A program made the translations under genes and the position numbers. 64,000 nucleotides of DNA from Megalonaias nervosa (lineage: Eukaryota > Mollusca > Bivalvia > Unionida > Unionidae), in the NCBI GenBank assembly GCA_016617855.1, contig JAECUM010004313.1, positions 101,464 to 165,463 of the forward strand, in the 5' to 3' direction. The notes under the pieces were generated by a model. That model searched no databases, had not been told where the DNA came from, and was given only the letters and a program-made list of their open reading frames with translations. The number at the start of each line of letters is the position of its first letter. Within the stretch, counting starts at the first letter, position 1. This document shows, in pieces, positions 8,796-21,500 of the stretch.

Positions 8796-9473
8796 TCACT
8801 GCAAGTATCTGTCAATACAATAGCGAAACATTTTATCTGGATTATGTGTTACTTTATCAAATAAGAAAAAGTTATATTTATCTTTTGTTGCCTGACAATA
8901 TAGTTCAATAAATTTATCTTTTGTTACGTCGCCACTTTGTTCGTTTGCAATATTTCTAACGTCAACATTGTCCAGTTCGGGAAATAATATAAAACAACCA
9001 GTATTTCGTCTAATAAATCTGTCAACATTATAAAAACCTTGGGCGAGATAAATAGAATTACATTTCTTATTACGTGACAGTGAAAAATATGATCTTATTT
9101 TATTCATTTCTTCATTGTTTAGCGGAATATCATCAAACACAACTATCTTATGCTCGGACGAATCAAGTTGATTAATTGGAACAAGATTTTTTGGTTGTCT
9201 GATAATAAAAAAATATTCACCAGCCTCAAGATCATCACGAAGTTTGTTATTATATTCGCTAAGTAGCTCGTACTTATCTTGTTGTGGATTAATTGTGTAA
9301 ATATAAACTCGATCGTAGTTAAAATTATTGCTTAGCAGTAAATTTATAAGCAAATTTGTTTTTCCCGATCCAGTTCTTCCAACAATAAGATAATGACAAT
9401 CTGGAAGTTCATTGTTATGTTTATGTTTCACCAACTGCCCTGTATCAAAGTTTAATATCGACGATTTTGCCAT
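8796..9473 (-). CDS. DNA-packaging ATPase (A32/FtsK-HerA type)
   Basis: An intact 225-codon frame runs from an ATG at 9473 to 8796. Walker A is VGRTGSGKTNLLINLL (residues about 31-45) and Walker B is HKIVVFDDI (about residues 108-116). Downstream are SRNKKCNSIYLAQGFYNVDR, with a sensor-type Gln, and ARG-rich FIRRN. Length and motif order match the genome-packaging ATPase of Polintons, adintoviruses and poxvirus A32. The enzyme pumps element DNA into preformed capsids. It is the best preserved long gene of the element, with no break. It begins the minus-strand virion gene block and is divergent from the fibre-like gene, with 66 AT-rich bases between the two starts. Confidence 0.85.
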   Translation of the reverse strand: MAKSSILNFDTGQLVKHKHNNELPDCHYLIVGRTGSGKTNLLINLLLSNNFNYDRVYIYTINPQQDKYELLSEYNNKLRDDLEAGEYFFIIRQPKNLVPINQLDSSEHKIVVFDDIPLNNEEMNKIRSYFSLSRNKKCNSIYLAQGFYNVDRFIRRNTGCFILFPELDNVDVRNIANEQSGDVTKDKFIELYCQATKDKYNFFLFDKVTHNPDKMFRYCIDRYLQ

Positions 9474-9539
9474 CGTTGTTATACAATTTTATGTTATATA
9501 ATTTGCATTTTAAAAAAATTGTCAGACAATAAATAAAAT

Positions 9540-9780
9540 TTGAGCTATTATACAAAATTTGGAACATCATTAGGAGATTCGTCGGCTATAAGTACAATAA
9601 CAAACGGCAATATTGATTTATCGGGCTACCTGAAGAAAAAAAAAACTGGCGATACAATGACAGGAAACCTGTCTATGTCAAATCAACGAGTATTAGATTT
9701 AGAAACAAATTATCCGCCAATAAATGTTGTTAATACACAAGCTGTTAGTTATGCACAACTTAAATTCGTCGACAATAATA
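9540..9780 (+). pseudogene. Fibre-like (receptor-binding type) protein, 5' part only
   Basis: About 80 codons are open from 9540. They read SYYTKFGTSLGDSSAIS, then GYLKKKKTGDTMTGNLSMSN and LETNYPPINVVNTQAVSYAQ. The TGDTMTGNL-S/D-M pattern is typical of trimeric phage and adintovirus fibre proteins. The first codon is TTG, preceded in frame by TAA. An ATG has probably been lost. At 9,780 the sequence switches abruptly to a SINE-derived segment, so the knob region is gone. It is divergently transcribed from the ATPase. Assignment to a fibre is inference from the motif. Confidence 0.55.
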
Positions 9781-9825
9781 CCCCAGTGCTAGACATCACT
9801 ATAAACTTCCACACTGCAGACATCC
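9781..9825 (+). mobile_element. Fragment of SINE family 1 at the edge of the viral element
   Basis: CCCCAGTGCTAGACATCACT and the next ~25 bases match the 3' body of the SINE copies at about 22,286-22,330 and 30,160-30,205. It cuts the fibre gene. Neither the tRNA head nor the CA tail is present. Confidence 0.7.
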
Positions 9826-12160
9826 CCATCCACATTCTGGCAGCTTTCTTGACTTTGGGACTGCAGTCATCGCCGATATTGTCCTGTACATATGAAAATT
9901 TCTCGAAGAAAACAACAGCCTCGAAATGAACTGAATCGTTCGTAAGCTTTTGACTTTGTGGAGAATATTTCTAAGTTTCAGGAAAGTGCCTTCTAGTTTG
10001 TCAGATATATAATCTTGTGACCAAACTGATCAGTTGAATCAGAATTGATCTTATGGAACATCAAGAAATCAATATCTGTTTACAGTTATCTAATGAAAGA
10101 ATCTTAGCCATGTATTTTATTAAAATGTCAGTTTAACAGATGTTACACTCTCCAAACAAAGTTCATTGGCTTTAATAAAATCAATCTCCGCTAATTGCGA
10201 ATCATTCCATGAACTAAATATAGGTCATTGTGCCTTGTATTTGAGGATTTGAAGATATTGATGCTGGTTTTACTGGGGCAAATTGAGTTTTACCGGCGAC
10301 ACGCTATTCGAGCCGGTAGAAAGGGTAGTTACGACAGTAAAACACCAGCTGAGATTGTCACATTGTTTAACACACTTTTATGACCTAACATGCTTGGAAA
10401 AGGTGTGTTTAAAAATTAATTATTCATGTCAGAACGTCGAAGGGAAAGTCTCAATTGCGTTAAAGATTCCGACAGTCTGTAATGGATTTCATTCACTGCA
10501 ACTACATTGGTCTTTTCCCTCAAGTCGAAAAACAATACCTCAAAATGTAATTTGCTGCTATTGAAAACTATGTTTGGAGCTGCTTTTGTTTACATGGCAC
10601 TATATGGCGGCAGAAGGAGACAAAGACAAGAGGAATATTGTCGGCCGTTTCTGTTACAAAATATGTGACACAATGCGCCGAAGACAGAACAACAAGCACG
10701 TCAGATTAATACGTATTTATATAACTACATCTACTGTTATCACCTAGAACTGATGGAAATACCCAAGTTATGTTCGGATTTGAATTTTATTGCCACAAAT
10801 ATTGACGTTAAACGAATCACATAGGTAAGATACGATAGAACTGCACGTTCGTCGTTCAGACTGGAACCCTACGCAATATTTAAATCCTGACTAAACAGTG
10901 CTTGTGGTTGCTAAATCACTTTTTATCCAGTATGAACGAAATCCCCAAACGTTGGTTAATTGTGATTGATAATGTAAGAAAACACACTTTGAGATAAGTC
11001 GAATAATTTAACTCTCTAGATGGCAAAAACCTGTAGGGCATACAATATTATTTTCTTCAGTGCTTTATTTCTAAAAACCCATTTTATTCAAAGTGTGGCA
11101 TGTTACCTTATAACTTCGCTCGCTTACAATTTAGCGATTTTGTCTTAAAGAGGGGGTTTTAAATTTCAGGAATTGATAATTTACCTGTCTGAGACATTAG
11201 GAGGTATAATCTTAGCGACGACAGCCAACAAAAAGTTCCGCCTTCAGCAGAAACTGTTTGCTGGTGGTCGGGCTAAATTGTCTGGCCAATATCATAGGCC
11301 AGTAACTAGTAACATCGATCGTCTCTAGATTAGTTAGTCGCTGACGTCATTCTCTCAACAATTTAGAACCATTCCCTGAAATGCAGTGATTGTTTGGTAG
11401 CTTCACACCGGCGTGGTACGTAGTGAAAAGGAGTTGCCATTAGAACCTATCCTAACTTCCAATGACACATATCTCTGAGGACCAGTAACAATGGGTTATA
11501 ATAAAATGACACATAACTCTAACTGAGGACCAGTAAGAATGGGTTAGTAACATTTAAAAACGAGAAAAATATTAAGATGGACAAACCAGATCTGATTGCT
11601 TTGATTTAATTAACACGCCAGTATGTTCTCCTAGACAACAAAAATAGACGAAAATTTTACAATTGTTATATTAAATTGCTGACCGGGAGTAGAAATATGA
11701 ATGTGCTGGATTTATCCTGCCCTTTTTACAGTGAGTTTGCGTGTTCAAAACTGCCAGCTGAGGCGAAATGCGGAAATTGTTTCCATTTCTGGCCGTGACA
11801 GTGGATAACTTGCGGTTCCTCGAACTATTTGTTTTCAAAGCATCGTTGTAAGCCATTAATAAATTCTGCTTAATGATCCTAAGTGATTTCATTTATGATT
11901 GCATTTATTTATTAATAAATGTATCTAGCAGCACCGACTAGTTTGTGCCTTCTGGAAGTAAACTGACATCGATTTCGATACGTAGTCATTGTTACACTAT
12001 AACAATAACCAGTATGTGTACATCCTGATGTCCACGTCTTTACACACCAATAATAGCTTCAATTAAACTGAACTCAAGTAGAATACTTAATTTGACAGCA
12101 TAATGCAAAGTAGGTACAATAATGTGAAATAATTTCGAGTTAGCCTCCCATGTAGATGCT
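9826..12160. other. No gene recognised
   Basis: Frames here are short and lack codon-like structure. I see no RNA gene and no clear mobile element. An 11,447-11,560 stretch contains two copies of TGACACATA[TA]CTC followed by GAGGACCAGTAA, a small local duplication. The right terminus of the viral element, if retained, was not found. Confidence 0.4.
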
Positions 12161-12660
12161 ACAAGAGTAATATGACACTGCAAATCATCTCCTTGGATTA
12201 TAATAGTCCGCAAACATCTGTTTTGACTATAATGCACTGCAAACAATCTATTTTGATAAGACACTGCAAACATCTGTCTTGACTATAATACACTGCAAAC
12301 AATCCATTTGGACAATATGACACTGCAAACATCTGTTTTGACTATAATACACTGCAAACAATCTACTTTGATAATATGACACTGCAAACATCTGTTTTGA
12401 CTATAGTACACTGCACACAATCTCTTTTGATAATATGACACTACAAAGAATCAGTGTTGATAATATGACACTGCAATTCATCTGTTTTTAGGAAATTACA
12501 ATGTATTCTATTTCCATAATATTACACGGTAAACTATGTATTTTTGTAATATTACACTGCGAACCATTTGTTTTTTAATATAACACTGCGAACCATCTGT
12601 TAGTCGGTAAACCATATGTTTACATAATATTACACTTCAAACAATCTTTTTGGATAATAT
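12160..12660. repeat. Minisatellite, ~59 bp period (two ~30 bp half-units)
   Basis: Repeats of ACTGCAAACATCTGTTTTG and ACTGCAAACAATCTATTTTG alternate, linked by ACTATAATAC or ATAATATGAC. About five good double units occur at 12,200-12,480, with more diverged units out to 12,660. No coding sense. Confidence 0.85.
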
Positions 12661-13534
12661 GACATCTCAAGTCATTCTTGATAAATTTGCATCTTATTTT
12701 TATTTTATTTTATGTTACTCGTCATAGTATCAAATACGTTATGGTGAATCTAATATTTGCAAATGATGTCGAAAGCAACATGGAAATACAGAATGCCAGA
12801 AATTTACTGAAAATATTTTTACGCCCATGATCTTTCCTGCACTTATTTGTTTGATGTTATTGCTATATTATACCACATAGATACAGAGAGTTAACAATAA
12901 TAAAATATGTCCAAACAGAATATTTTCAAGATAATTCAACAACAAAGACACAGTTCTATGTAATAATTTGATTGAATAAAAAACTTTATTCACATCAGCT
13001 GTTTAGTGACTGTCAAAACGCCACGAGTAAGATATGATAAAGTTATTGTTTATATCAAGTTTGGAGTCGTCTTAAGAAATAACTGCATTTCACATGTTTC
13101 TGAATTTCATATATGACAGGGATTTTTCCTTTCTGTTGCGTTCAAATGTTTCAGCAATCAATCTATAACTTAGACTATAGAGTTAACGTGTCTTGCTACC
13201 AATTTCTAGTAGTGAGTACATTTCGAGCAGATAGAATTAGCGACCGTTAAGTAACAGCATTAAATATACCTTTAAAGTGTCTGAAATGCTTACCCATTGC
13301 TAGTCCTTCCTTGCAAACTAGATTACACGAAAGGGGGCATAGTAGTCTCTCTTTTAATACTTCATTCAATATATTCACCTAGATGTTACGTGGGTAATAT
13401 TTAGTAACATGTAGTTAATATCGACTAAAGTTTCTTTTAAAAAGATCATTTTTGATGTACTTGTAAAGTTTTGTAAAGTACATTTAATTTATGGAGTCAT
13501 ACAGTAAAATATTTACAATCACACCTACAATTGT
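12661..13534. other. No gene recognised
   Basis: AT-rich sequence without a convincing frame, RNA gene or repeat boundary. Confidence 0.4.
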
Positions 13535-14500
13535 TACGTGTAGGCTCGTACAAATGTAACGAAAGAAAAGAATGAAGTCAACAAGCTTTGTAAATTTTAA
13601 CAAAATAATTTACTTCCCTAGAAAACAAAATAAAATTATGAAATAGGACTTACGGTTTGTGAATATAATCCATATATTAATCCTAGGATTGAAAAATATA
13701 AGTCCTATCACTAAACAGTTCTAATTGAATCCAGTTTCGAATCTCGATGAAATTCCAATATGGAGGCGATCACGTCAGATGATGTCTGTACTGATGGTAA
13801 CAGATCCTCATTGAATAACAGTTTATAATGTTTCCGTTAAACTCCAGAATAAATTTCCACTGAATTTCTTTCTCCCAGAACTTTTATAAATATGAAGCAC
13901 TTGTTTAGTTTTCTAGAGAATAAATTATTAAATTCCAAAAAATATATGAACTTCAAATCAATCTGGCATCAACAATAAAAACCTCTTGAGCCCTCAAGGT
14001 TTAAAATACAAATGAATGAATGTAATACTAACTGGCTGTTTAAAACCTCAATTTTAGATCACATGGTACTTCACGTGACAGGCTACGTGATTTCTAACTT
14101 GAATAGCGCAATAAAAAAAATGACAATTATCCCGTATCTAGAATAGCCCTATCTAAGAATCAAATTTTCACACTGGAAATAAATAAAAAAAGAAAGGCTG
14201 TTACAATTCAGCTAACACGTGAGCCGAAAATGACCTTGGCAATAGCCAATCGTCTTTACTCGATGTTTACAAGATCTTTGAACTAGAGTGAGCTAAAAAT
14301 AGTGCTGAAGAAATAGTTATAATCTAATCGGGTCAAGCCAATTTTCCGAAAAGAGACTCAAATCCAATAAAAATTATCATTACAATAAAATGTAATGAAA
14401 CAAAAATAAAATAAAAAAGAATTTAAAACTAACACACAAGCAATTTAATTACATATTCGTAACACAATATTATGAATAATATTAGACAAAACTTTAAATT
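13535..14500 (+). repeat. Dispersed repeat A, copy 1
   Basis: This begins around GAAGTCAACAAGCTTTGTAA and shares blocks with 20,625-21,500: AATAGGACTTAC, AAGTCCTATCACTAAA, AATAAATTTCCA, AAATGACCTTGGCAATA and ATTACATATTCGTAACA. The order and spacing are kept. Other, more diverged copies share the first ~130 bases. No coding remnant is visible, so the class is unknown; a non-autonomous element is possible. Confidence 0.7.
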
Positions 14501-14889
14501 TCGCAATCGCTCTGTTTACCATTAATGAAAAGATGGTAATTATAACGCATAAAGGCTGTGGCTAATCAGGTTGCTATGGGCGATGAAATGTAAACAAAGA
14601 ACTGGCTAAGCTCTCATCCTCTCTAAAACACATTGGAATCTTGGTGTTGATATAGCATTTGTGATTAGAAAACAAAGATAAACACTATTCTATGTTTTAT
14701 AATAATATGAAACATGCAAGATTTGTTTTAAAAATAATAAATGTTTTGTCTAATGTTGATTGTGCGTTTGATATTAAAGGAAAACAAATGCAGCTCATTG
14801 TTTATTAGAGGACATACTGAAACAATGCTCTGCTACGTAAAACACGTGATATTCTCGTTTGACTGTATACTTTTGTCACTCTTTGCTAC
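14501..14889. other. No gene recognised
   Basis: AT-rich, frameless sequence between repeat A and the second minisatellite. Confidence 0.35.
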
Positions 14890-15260
14890 ATACCAATAAC
14901 GTCTGTGACAATACTAAACACCGGTACATTCTATGCCTCTATGCTAAACACATACACTTTCTTTGACTATGTTAAACGCTAATACCTTCTGTGACTCAGT
15001 TCTAAACACCAATAACTTCTGTGACTCTATACTAAACAATAATACCTTATGTGACTCTACGCTAATCACAAATACTTTCCGTTAATGCGAAACACCAGTA
15101 CTTTCTTAGACTCCGTGCTAAACACTAATATCTTCTGTGACTCAGTACTAAACACCAACACATTCTGTGACTCTGTGCTAAACATTAATAACTTCTCTGA
15201 CTCTATACAAAGCACCAATACCTTCTGAGATGTGACAAACACTAATACCTTCTACGATGT
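14890..15260. repeat. Minisatellite, ~30 bp period
   Basis: About ten diverged units of the form CTAAACACCAATACCTTCTG plus TGACTCTAT follow one another. Spacer variation is substitutions and small indels. No palindromic unit and no unique spacers, so it is not a CRISPR-like structure. Confidence 0.85.
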
Positions 15261-16308
15261 TAAATTGCGCACTTAAAAGGAAAATTCCATGTTGGATTGT
15301 ATTTATCGTATATAATATGTTGGAATCTTGTTTTATATGCAAGAAAGGAATATTTTTGTTGGCCCATTATAAGTGTCAGGGAATATAAGAATGATTCATT
15401 TTGTTCGTAGAAAACGCTATCAGAATTCCACATACAAAATGTATTCCTATTTATATATGTATTAATATGTAATTTATATGTGTGATTGCATGATTATATG
15501 TACGAGTGTGTGACTTATGTATGAAGTTGTCCTTGGCATTTTCGTGTCTGTACCAATTCTCTGTGTTAATAATCCTCGAATGGCGGTAATGAATGAATGA
15601 ATGCAGCTGAAATTCGTTATTACAGTACACCCATGATAAGCAATAAAACTTTATTTAGTCTGATATTTCTTATGCTGAAGCTCAAGTAGAAACCGATAAT
15701 TTTAATGTTCAACCCAGACAATGCAAGGCTTGCTTGTGTTCAAGTGATAGTTCCAGCTACCACAACACCTATTTATCACTTTCCGTGAGATGGGAAACAT
15801 ACACAAATTTAAAGCCCCAACGCCGCCGTTTTTTAATAAATTTCACCATTCTTTAAATTTAACTCACGTTTAGAAGGAAGGAAATGATTTGTTTAAAAAA
15901 TACGACATTAATCGTTTTTGAAATAATCAAGATGTTAGGTTTAAGCGACGTTCAGTTCTGTAGCAGAAGTCGATCGTAATTCCGTTCTTTTTCGAGAGTG
16001 CTTCAAAAGTAGTGATGTCATACTTCCCACAAATTCCGTTAGTGACTAATTAAATAAGAACAACATACGCACCTGGCAGACAAATCTGTTCGAGATGGAA
16101 TGAAGAGAGGTGCGTCTGATTTCTAAGCGGATCGGAGAAGATAAAGCGTGGATTAGATATAAACATGATTAGGGTGAATATTGGTAAACAGTCCGAGCCT
16201 TAGAATACTTTGAAGGACGAACTTGGGCTGAAGACGAACCCGGCTGTTGCGGATTTCCTTATTAAATGGTAAGCATACGACACGGACTTGTAAGAAATAA
16301 TGCATGTC
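15261..16308. other. No gene recognised
   Basis: A short run of ATATGTA-type repeats lies at 15,440-15,510. Otherwise no structure is seen. Confidence 0.35.
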
Positions 16309-16572
16309 GGTTATGCCCTTATTGTTGTTGTTACTGTAGGGTTTAACGCCATTTTTCAGCACAAGATAGGCTATACATGGCGGCCAGTATAAATGATGGA
16401 GGAAGAACCCGGGAAAACCCTGGATAGAACCACCGGCCCACGAGAAGCTACTGGCAAGTTTTCTCACGTACCCACACTGGCCGAGCCCGACACTCGAACC
16501 CACGCAGACAAAGGTGAGATGGCAGTGATCCGTAACAGTGAGCTCTTTAGACCACTCGGGGTTATACCCTTA
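16309..16572 (-). mobile_element. SINE family 2, full-length copy with target-site duplication
   Basis: Read on the minus strand, it has a tRNA-Leu/Ser-like head (A-box-like region, B box GGGTTCGAGTGTCGGG), a body with CCCGGGTTCTTCCTCC and GGCCGCCATGTATAGCC, and a GTTAAACCCTAC-AGTAACAACAACAA tail. The 13-base direct repeats GGTTATGCCCTTA (16,309-16,321) and GGTTATACCCTTA (16,560-16,572) are the target-site duplication, with one change. Long frames in this interval are fortuitous. Confidence 0.85.
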
Positions 16573-17986
16573 AGGAAAAAATACTCGTACATGGTAAGCC
16601 GAGTACTGCATAATATCAAACGCACAATAACGATCCCTACCGCATCTAACATAGCGTGGTGGAATCAGGCCACAATTAATAGTTCCGGTTCAGTACCCAC
16701 GAATGTAGTCCCAATCTATTGTTAGAGCGTTTTTACCCGTCTCCTTTTCGTGGTGATACAAGAGTTAGATTTAGGCATTCTTGGTTTATTTTTTAGAATA
16801 TGAGCTCATGGTGTGGTTGTCTGTGTGTGCTTCGGCGACAGTATACAGCGAGTAATAAGGTCTTGGTGATGATCCGGAAGTGAAATCTGTGGTCCATTGC
16901 AAGCTGGTTTGTTTACAGTCCAGCCTTTCAAAAAAATGCCGGTGAACCTTTGACAAGAACGTCACCGTTAAGTCATCTTTGAAGGTATTTTAGATTAACA
17001 TATGATTTGTATCGATTTGTGGAAAGTTCGGTACTGAGAAACAAATGTAGAGAATATATAGTAAAATTAATTGTGTTTTATGTCCTGGTCTTGACTTGTT
17101 CTATTTACAAACGTGACGTCATCAAATCTCATGGTCCAGTTTTCGACTGAAACCGGCTGATCCACGATGTCGCCGATCAACATCGGATATAATTCGTATG
17201 CATGTAAATACTGGAAGGATTTCTGGATTTGAAGAGAAATTACATGGCTCATAATGTGATGAAACGTTGATATTATCTAGTCTTAATGGCACCCAACTAT
17301 GTTTAGGACCAATATCTTTCAAAATTCTGTATCTTTCGGATGATTTGGCATATACGACTTATTCATGTACCGGTTGCATTGGGGCTTTAAATTCTTGTTA
17401 GCAAATAAGGCACCGTTAAATTAAAATCACTCACAGCTGGAAGGTTAGCGTGGTTAAATGTGTGATTCATTGAAAATAGTTCACTACATCAATTTTCTTA
17501 GCTGCTGTATAAATAGCACTACAGTGAAAGCAAACCGACATGGCTTTGTAATGAAAAAATCGGAGATTCTCTGATTATTTTATATCATTAAAATATTTAT
17601 CCTCTTCATTATGGCAATGGGTAAAAATCACATCGCTTTAAATAATGTTGTGATAACATGTGCAATGCATAAGTATTATGAGAGAACCAACTCACTGAAA
17701 ACTTTACATCATTTCTGGAGTTCATAATGTTTACTACCTTTTCAACGGCACAGGAATGTATGTTAACATTTCAACGTAGAATTTTGAACGACCTAATGTA
17801 CACGAGTTAAACTCCATCAATGATCATGTGAGAAACCAATAAACTACGTTATGTAACTGATGTTTTCCATATTACTTCATTGTCCCATTTACAAATATAT
17901 CTGCCTCTATGTTCCTATTTATGTTATTCAAAACCAGTACTTCAATATCTAGGTCCATTTTATTTTCTTCTTCTACTTCTTCTTCT

Positions 17987-17987
<1 letters not shown>
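16573..17987. other. No gene recognised
   Basis: No frame with coding character, no RNA gene. Confidence 0.4.

Positions 17988-18067
<80 letters not shown>
17988..18067. repeat. (CT)n microsatellite
   Basis: An essentially pure CT tract of about 75 bases, preceded by a CTT-rich run at 17,965-17,990. Poly-Ser/Leu frames across it are artefacts. Confidence 0.97.
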
Positions 18068-18071
<4 letters not shown>

Positions 18072-20624
18072 AAGATGAGCATATCTTATAATATTTCAGC
18101 TGTAGACCTAGTAGTATACAATTATGTAATCAATGAGATGCCATCAAGTAATACCTAAAAGTGAATTCCAAACGACAAAATGTAGATTTCAAGTATTAAC
18201 TTTTTATAACTAGTTTTCTACATGAACCGTTCAAACTGTCAGTGACTGAACATACATGACTGGTTACAATGTCTTACCCATCACGAGGATAGTGTATACC
18301 TGTAATACTCTACGACAAAACGGTACACACTGTTAAGAAAAGAAATCGGGATTAAATATAGTAATAACATTTTAAGTAGTAATTTTAACAATTTAACTAG
18401 CGTAACAATCGTGTTTTAAAACAATGGATAAATCGAGCGATTATCAGTGCTGATTGCAAACCGAAATTAAGAGACAATCGAAAATTGGATCCAACGTCTG
18501 CTACCGAAGCTGACAGCAAGCCTGGCATGGCCATACAAAAATGTCCATCAGAATGTGGAAATAAACAAAATAAAGAACGAAAATCCTTACCAGAAAGCTC
18601 ACAATCATCAGATCTGTCATATAAAACCGCTCTGTGATGTTGTCACGGAATTGGATAAATCCTTCTATTTATTAAAAGCATGTACTCTGGTTTCGTTTTT
18701 TGTGTACAACGATACCCGAGGGTGATTTTTGTATATTGTACAATATTTCGAAATAGTGAGTTCGGTTCATCCCTGCCGCACGTGCGAAGTGCTCTCGATG
18801 GGAAAAACCGGTTTACATCTAGCACGGCTACATCCTATGTATATAAATGCCTCACCGTAAAGTGATATCTTCACGTTACGGAACGTCTTGTCAGCAAGCA
18901 GTTTACTCAGTACAGGAGCCCCCTAGTTCCAAAATGTCAGATAAACAGAGGAAGAATTACAGAATCAAACGAACGGAAACGAAATGGACTTTGAATTAAG
19001 GGCATGGAGCAAGAATATTAAAAGAAATTAATGGAATACAATATGCGATGATGAGACTCCTTCCTGTTGAGCAAGGAGAAAGGACAGATCGACAAAATTG
19101 CGATATTGAGACTCCTTCCTGTGATCAGGGAGAAAGGACACTCGCCGTACTGTATGGATTAAAAGATGACTTAACGCAATGGAAAATGGACTTGTGATTC
19201 ATATTACGTAAGAAATGTTTAAACGGCTTAAACGAATGCGAAGAACACTTATTAAACTGTTTAATATTATTAATTTAACTTTACCAATAAATATTATAGC
19301 CAAATTTTGAAAAACTAAAACAACTTAATATTATATTTACGATCAAATTTGTCATTCATGTATTAGACAAGAAACTCGTGGCACCTGAGCTAGTGTTCAC
19401 GTGATCGCGAAAGCGTAATGTGAATGCTGCTCGTGCCTAATTAAGATCTCAAACAACCTATGCGCAAAGCAGAAACAGTATAATAGATTATTTATTAAGA
19501 CTATAAAACTATACTTAATAGAAATTAAATATGAATTAATTTAATTTAGCTTTTATTTATTAAACTTTAGACATATAGGAAACTATGATTATGAATTAAA
19601 TAACTCCAGAAATTTGATTAATCAGAAGAAATAAGATTTGAATGGTGTACAAACCTTTACTCAGAATTTAATAAAAACGAAATTTAATAAAATTAATACA
19701 AGAAACACACACATATGGAAAAAAAAACATGAACACATAAAATACTTTTTGTCACAAGGGGGTTAATCAAATGATGTCAATCTGAGAGTAACCACACCAA
19801 TAAAACGCAGGGACTTGCACATCTTCAGCTGTAGAGGTGTGTAATTTATTAATTTCTTATGTATATTATTTCTTTTGTATATTGTAAGTTACAGCTATTG
19901 TACCACTACGTTTATTTTGTACATTTTCTATGTAGCTTTGGCTTGCGTGGTATAATGAAATACTTTGTATTCTTGTTTGTGACTTGGCAAGAAATTTACA
20001 TTAACAATATAAAGTTGCATTTTATTAAGAAACATTTAGTACCATACGAATCTTGTCGGACACGATTTCACTTCTGAACCCGTTTATTGTTTTGTACAAT
20101 TGTACCGATAATGTAATTTGTATAACTTACCGTATATAACGTCATTACGTTTTTATTCAATATGCCGTGTCATGAGTAGTACACGGTGTTGGATGTATTT
20201 TCAGATGACCACGGTGTTGGATGTATTTTCAGATGACCAGAGTGATCCATGGTGATCGTGGCCGACGTGGTACAAGCTAAAGAGCTAACCATAGAAGTTA
20301 ACCATAGCAGCCGTAGAGCTGAGCGAACAGTGTTGCTGGTCGAGTAGTAGGTGATCGGGCGTTGCAGACCTGATTGGTGGGCGCTGATTGCTTGACTGAC
20401 CAAGGAATTGAATGGTGGTCGGTGACTACCTATAATGCTTGCTTGATTGACCAGTGTGACTGGTAGCCCAAGTGTGATGTTGACGGGAGTGTTTTGTTAC
20501 TCCATGCATCTGATCTTTTAGCCGTGGGCTAATTTTGGGGTTTTGTTATACCCATTGTTTTGGGAGTGTAAAGACATTTTGTATGATATCTGCCCAATCA
20601 ATTTTTATCATTTTACTTGTTACA
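18068..20624. other. No gene recognised; two small tandem duplications
   Basis: At 19,048-19,142 a ~50-base unit with GAGACTCCTTCCTGT and GGGAGAAAGGACA occurs twice. At 20,181-20,239 the 28-base unit CACGGTGTTGGATGTATTTT-CAGATGAC occurs twice in tandem. A TATATAAA string with downstream ATG lies at 18,838-18,935 but no long frame follows. Confidence 0.45.
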
Positions 20625-21500
20625 TATAGTCTCGTTCAAAAGTAACAAAAGTAACAAAGTGAAACCAACAAGCTTTGTAAATATTAACAAAAATAATTTC
20701 CCTAGAAAACAAGGTGAAAATAGAAAATAGGACTTACAGTTTGTGAAGACAATCCAAACATTTATCCTAGTACTTAAAAAATATACAAGTCCTATCACTA
20801 AATAGTTAACTGAATCCGGGCTCGAATCTTGATGACGTTCCAAGATGGATGATAACGTCAGGTGAAGTCTTTATACGAATGTCAAAAGTTCCACGTTGAA
20901 CCACAACTTGTGTTTCAATTTAGAATAAATTTCCATCGAATGTCTTTGTCACTTCTCCAGGGCATAAATTATATTCTAAAAAAATAGAGAACTTCATCTA
21001 TGATGAAACATCTCGAGCTCCAAAGATGTAATGAAACATCTCGAGCTCCAAAGATGTAAAAATACAACTCTTTACGGCACCCAATAGAAATATATCCTTC
21101 TTCTTGAAGATATATTATACGACTGAATATTTCACGGGGATCTGAGTATTTTTAACTGAGCTAAGACGTCATTTCAGGCCCGCACGAATGAACGCGTGGT
21201 TATTTAATCATCAAATAGCGCAGTAAACAATGCAATTTCACGTGGACCAGAAAATGACCTTGGCAATAACCAATAGTTTTCGCGTTTTCGAGTGGTGTTT
21301 ACTAAATCGACAAACCATAGCAAGATAAAATCGTGCTTATGCGAGGTCATACTACGTTTTATATAAACATAATATCTCTTTCAAAAATAGCAAGCCCTTG
21401 AAAATGATCATTACAATGAAACGTAATGATAAGAAATTTAAAAAAATTAAAATGAACACACAAGTAATTAAATTACATATTCGTAACATACTATTTTGAG
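20625..21500 (+). repeat. Dispersed repeat A, copy 2
   Basis: This is collinear with copy 1 at 13.5-14.5 kb. It differs by many substitutions and indels, including a 29-base tandem duplication at 21,000-21,057 (GAAACATCTCGAGCTCCAAA). It ends near the shared ATTACATATTCGTAACA. Confidence 0.7.

Noticed and set aside
10283..10564. 93-codon plus-strand frame as a viral gene
   Set aside because: No motif, lies beyond the SINE junction, and composition resembles neither the viral genes nor a conserved protein.
12160..12660. CRISPR-like regular array
   Set aside because: Units vary along their whole length and there are no conserved repeats with unique spacers; the setting is eukaryotic.
16153..16725. 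Frames of 110-116 codons on both strands
   Set aside because: They lie within or across a SINE with a clear target-site duplication; similar frames recur in the other SINE copies at 31.0 and 56.0 kb.
17880..18158. Ser/Leu-rich frames across the CT tract
   Set aside because: Dinucleotide repeats give long open frames in several phases; no codon structure outside the tract.
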